Below are positions 63,410-63,427 of a stretch of 63,427 nucleotides of DNA, piece by piece (position 1 is the first letter of the stretch; each line of letters starts with the position of its first letter). Made by a program: the position numbers and the translations under genes. The notes under the pieces were generated by a model, which was not told the DNA's origin, searched no databases, and saw nothing but the letters and a program-made list of their open reading frames with translations. Source of the stretch: an uncultured Microscilla sp. (GTDB lineage: Bacteria > Bacteroidota > Bacteroidia > Cytophagales > Microscillaceae); NCBI RefSeq assembly GCF_947493425.1, contig NZ_CANLRP010000031.1:1-63427 (forward strand). The letters run 5' to 3'.

Positions 63410-63427
63410 GCACTTGGGCTTATTTTT
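63396..63427 (+). terminator. Hairpin at the end of the VWA gene
   Basis: CAAGTCCT (63396-63403) pairs with AGG-c-ACTTG (63408-63416, one bulged C), followed by GGCTTATTTTT to the window end. It spans the stop codon, so either the gene ends naturally here or the terminator lies just past a truncation. Confidence 0.5.

Overview
The window looks like chromosomal DNA of a marine, gliding-type Bacteroidota in the order Cytophagales. The style resembles Microscilla marina, but that is an inference from protein style, not a search result. Supporting signs are C-terminal type IX secretion (T9SS) sorting domains with a YPNPF start, probable promoters of the Bacteroidota form TTTG-N20-TAnnTTTG, few Shine-Dalgarno sites, several GTG/TTG starts, and many Bacteroidota-restricted families (DUF4783, DUF4386, DUF4389). 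I see no rRNA, tRNA, CRISPR array, prophage or intact insertion sequence. I call 39 protein genes.

Layout. 1-2.6 kb: a minus-strand operon of a LolD-like ABC ATPase, a sigma-like protein and a membrane protein with a zinc-binding anti-sigma motif. 2.9-5.4 kb: a DUF4783 protein, an Rpn/PD-(D/E)XK protein and nadC. 5.7-22.2 kb: two giant secreted LamG-repeat proteins (3079 and about 2170 residues) with T9SS sorting domains, enclosing a 93-residue double-glycine-leader peptide gene on the other strand. 22.6-34 kb: an SBP-PP2C sensor phosphatase, PAP2 phosphatase, LRR protein, LuxE-like protein, lipoprotein, flippase, enoyl-CoA hydratase, duplicated NTF2-like protein, Crp regulator, HIT protein and greA. 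34.7-43.9 kb: a protein that is almost only a sorting-domain-like module, a polytopic membrane protein, an amidase, a second SBP-PP2C phosphatase, a DUF4389 protein, a saccharopine-dehydrogenase-like enzyme and a small secreted protein. 44.8-53.7 kb: a GNAT, DUF4386 next to an AraC regulator with FlgO/TPR input domains, a PLP dehydratase, DUF1801 next to a WYL-GyrI fusion regulator, a TSUP transporter and plsY. 54.3-63.4 kb: a 1772-residue exported protein with a Lys/Asp repeat tail, prmA, a candidate structured RNA and a VWA lipoprotein whose C-terminal domain is cut short.

The noncoding DNA is unusually rich. There are three copies of a roughly 165-200 bp quasi-palindromic MITE-like element, an unrelated 166 bp quasi-palindrome of the same architecture, REP-like hairpins with core CCGAATCAAGTTCGG (one apparently nested in another repeat), an inverted-repeat-bounded block, and a short repeat recurring near gene ends. 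The best candidates for something undescribed are the structured RNA with an orphan terminator (about 60958-61155), the GG-leader peptide (15363-15644), the palindromic element families, and the stand-alone sorting-domain-like protein (34787-35110).

How genes may work together. The secreted LamG proteins need an outer-membrane T9SS encoded elsewhere. The ABC/sigma/anti-sigma operon looks like an envelope-signalling module. HIT-Crp, DUF1801/WYL-GyrI and DUF4386/AraC look like small co-regulated pairs. Most other genes are single housekeeping or accessory units.
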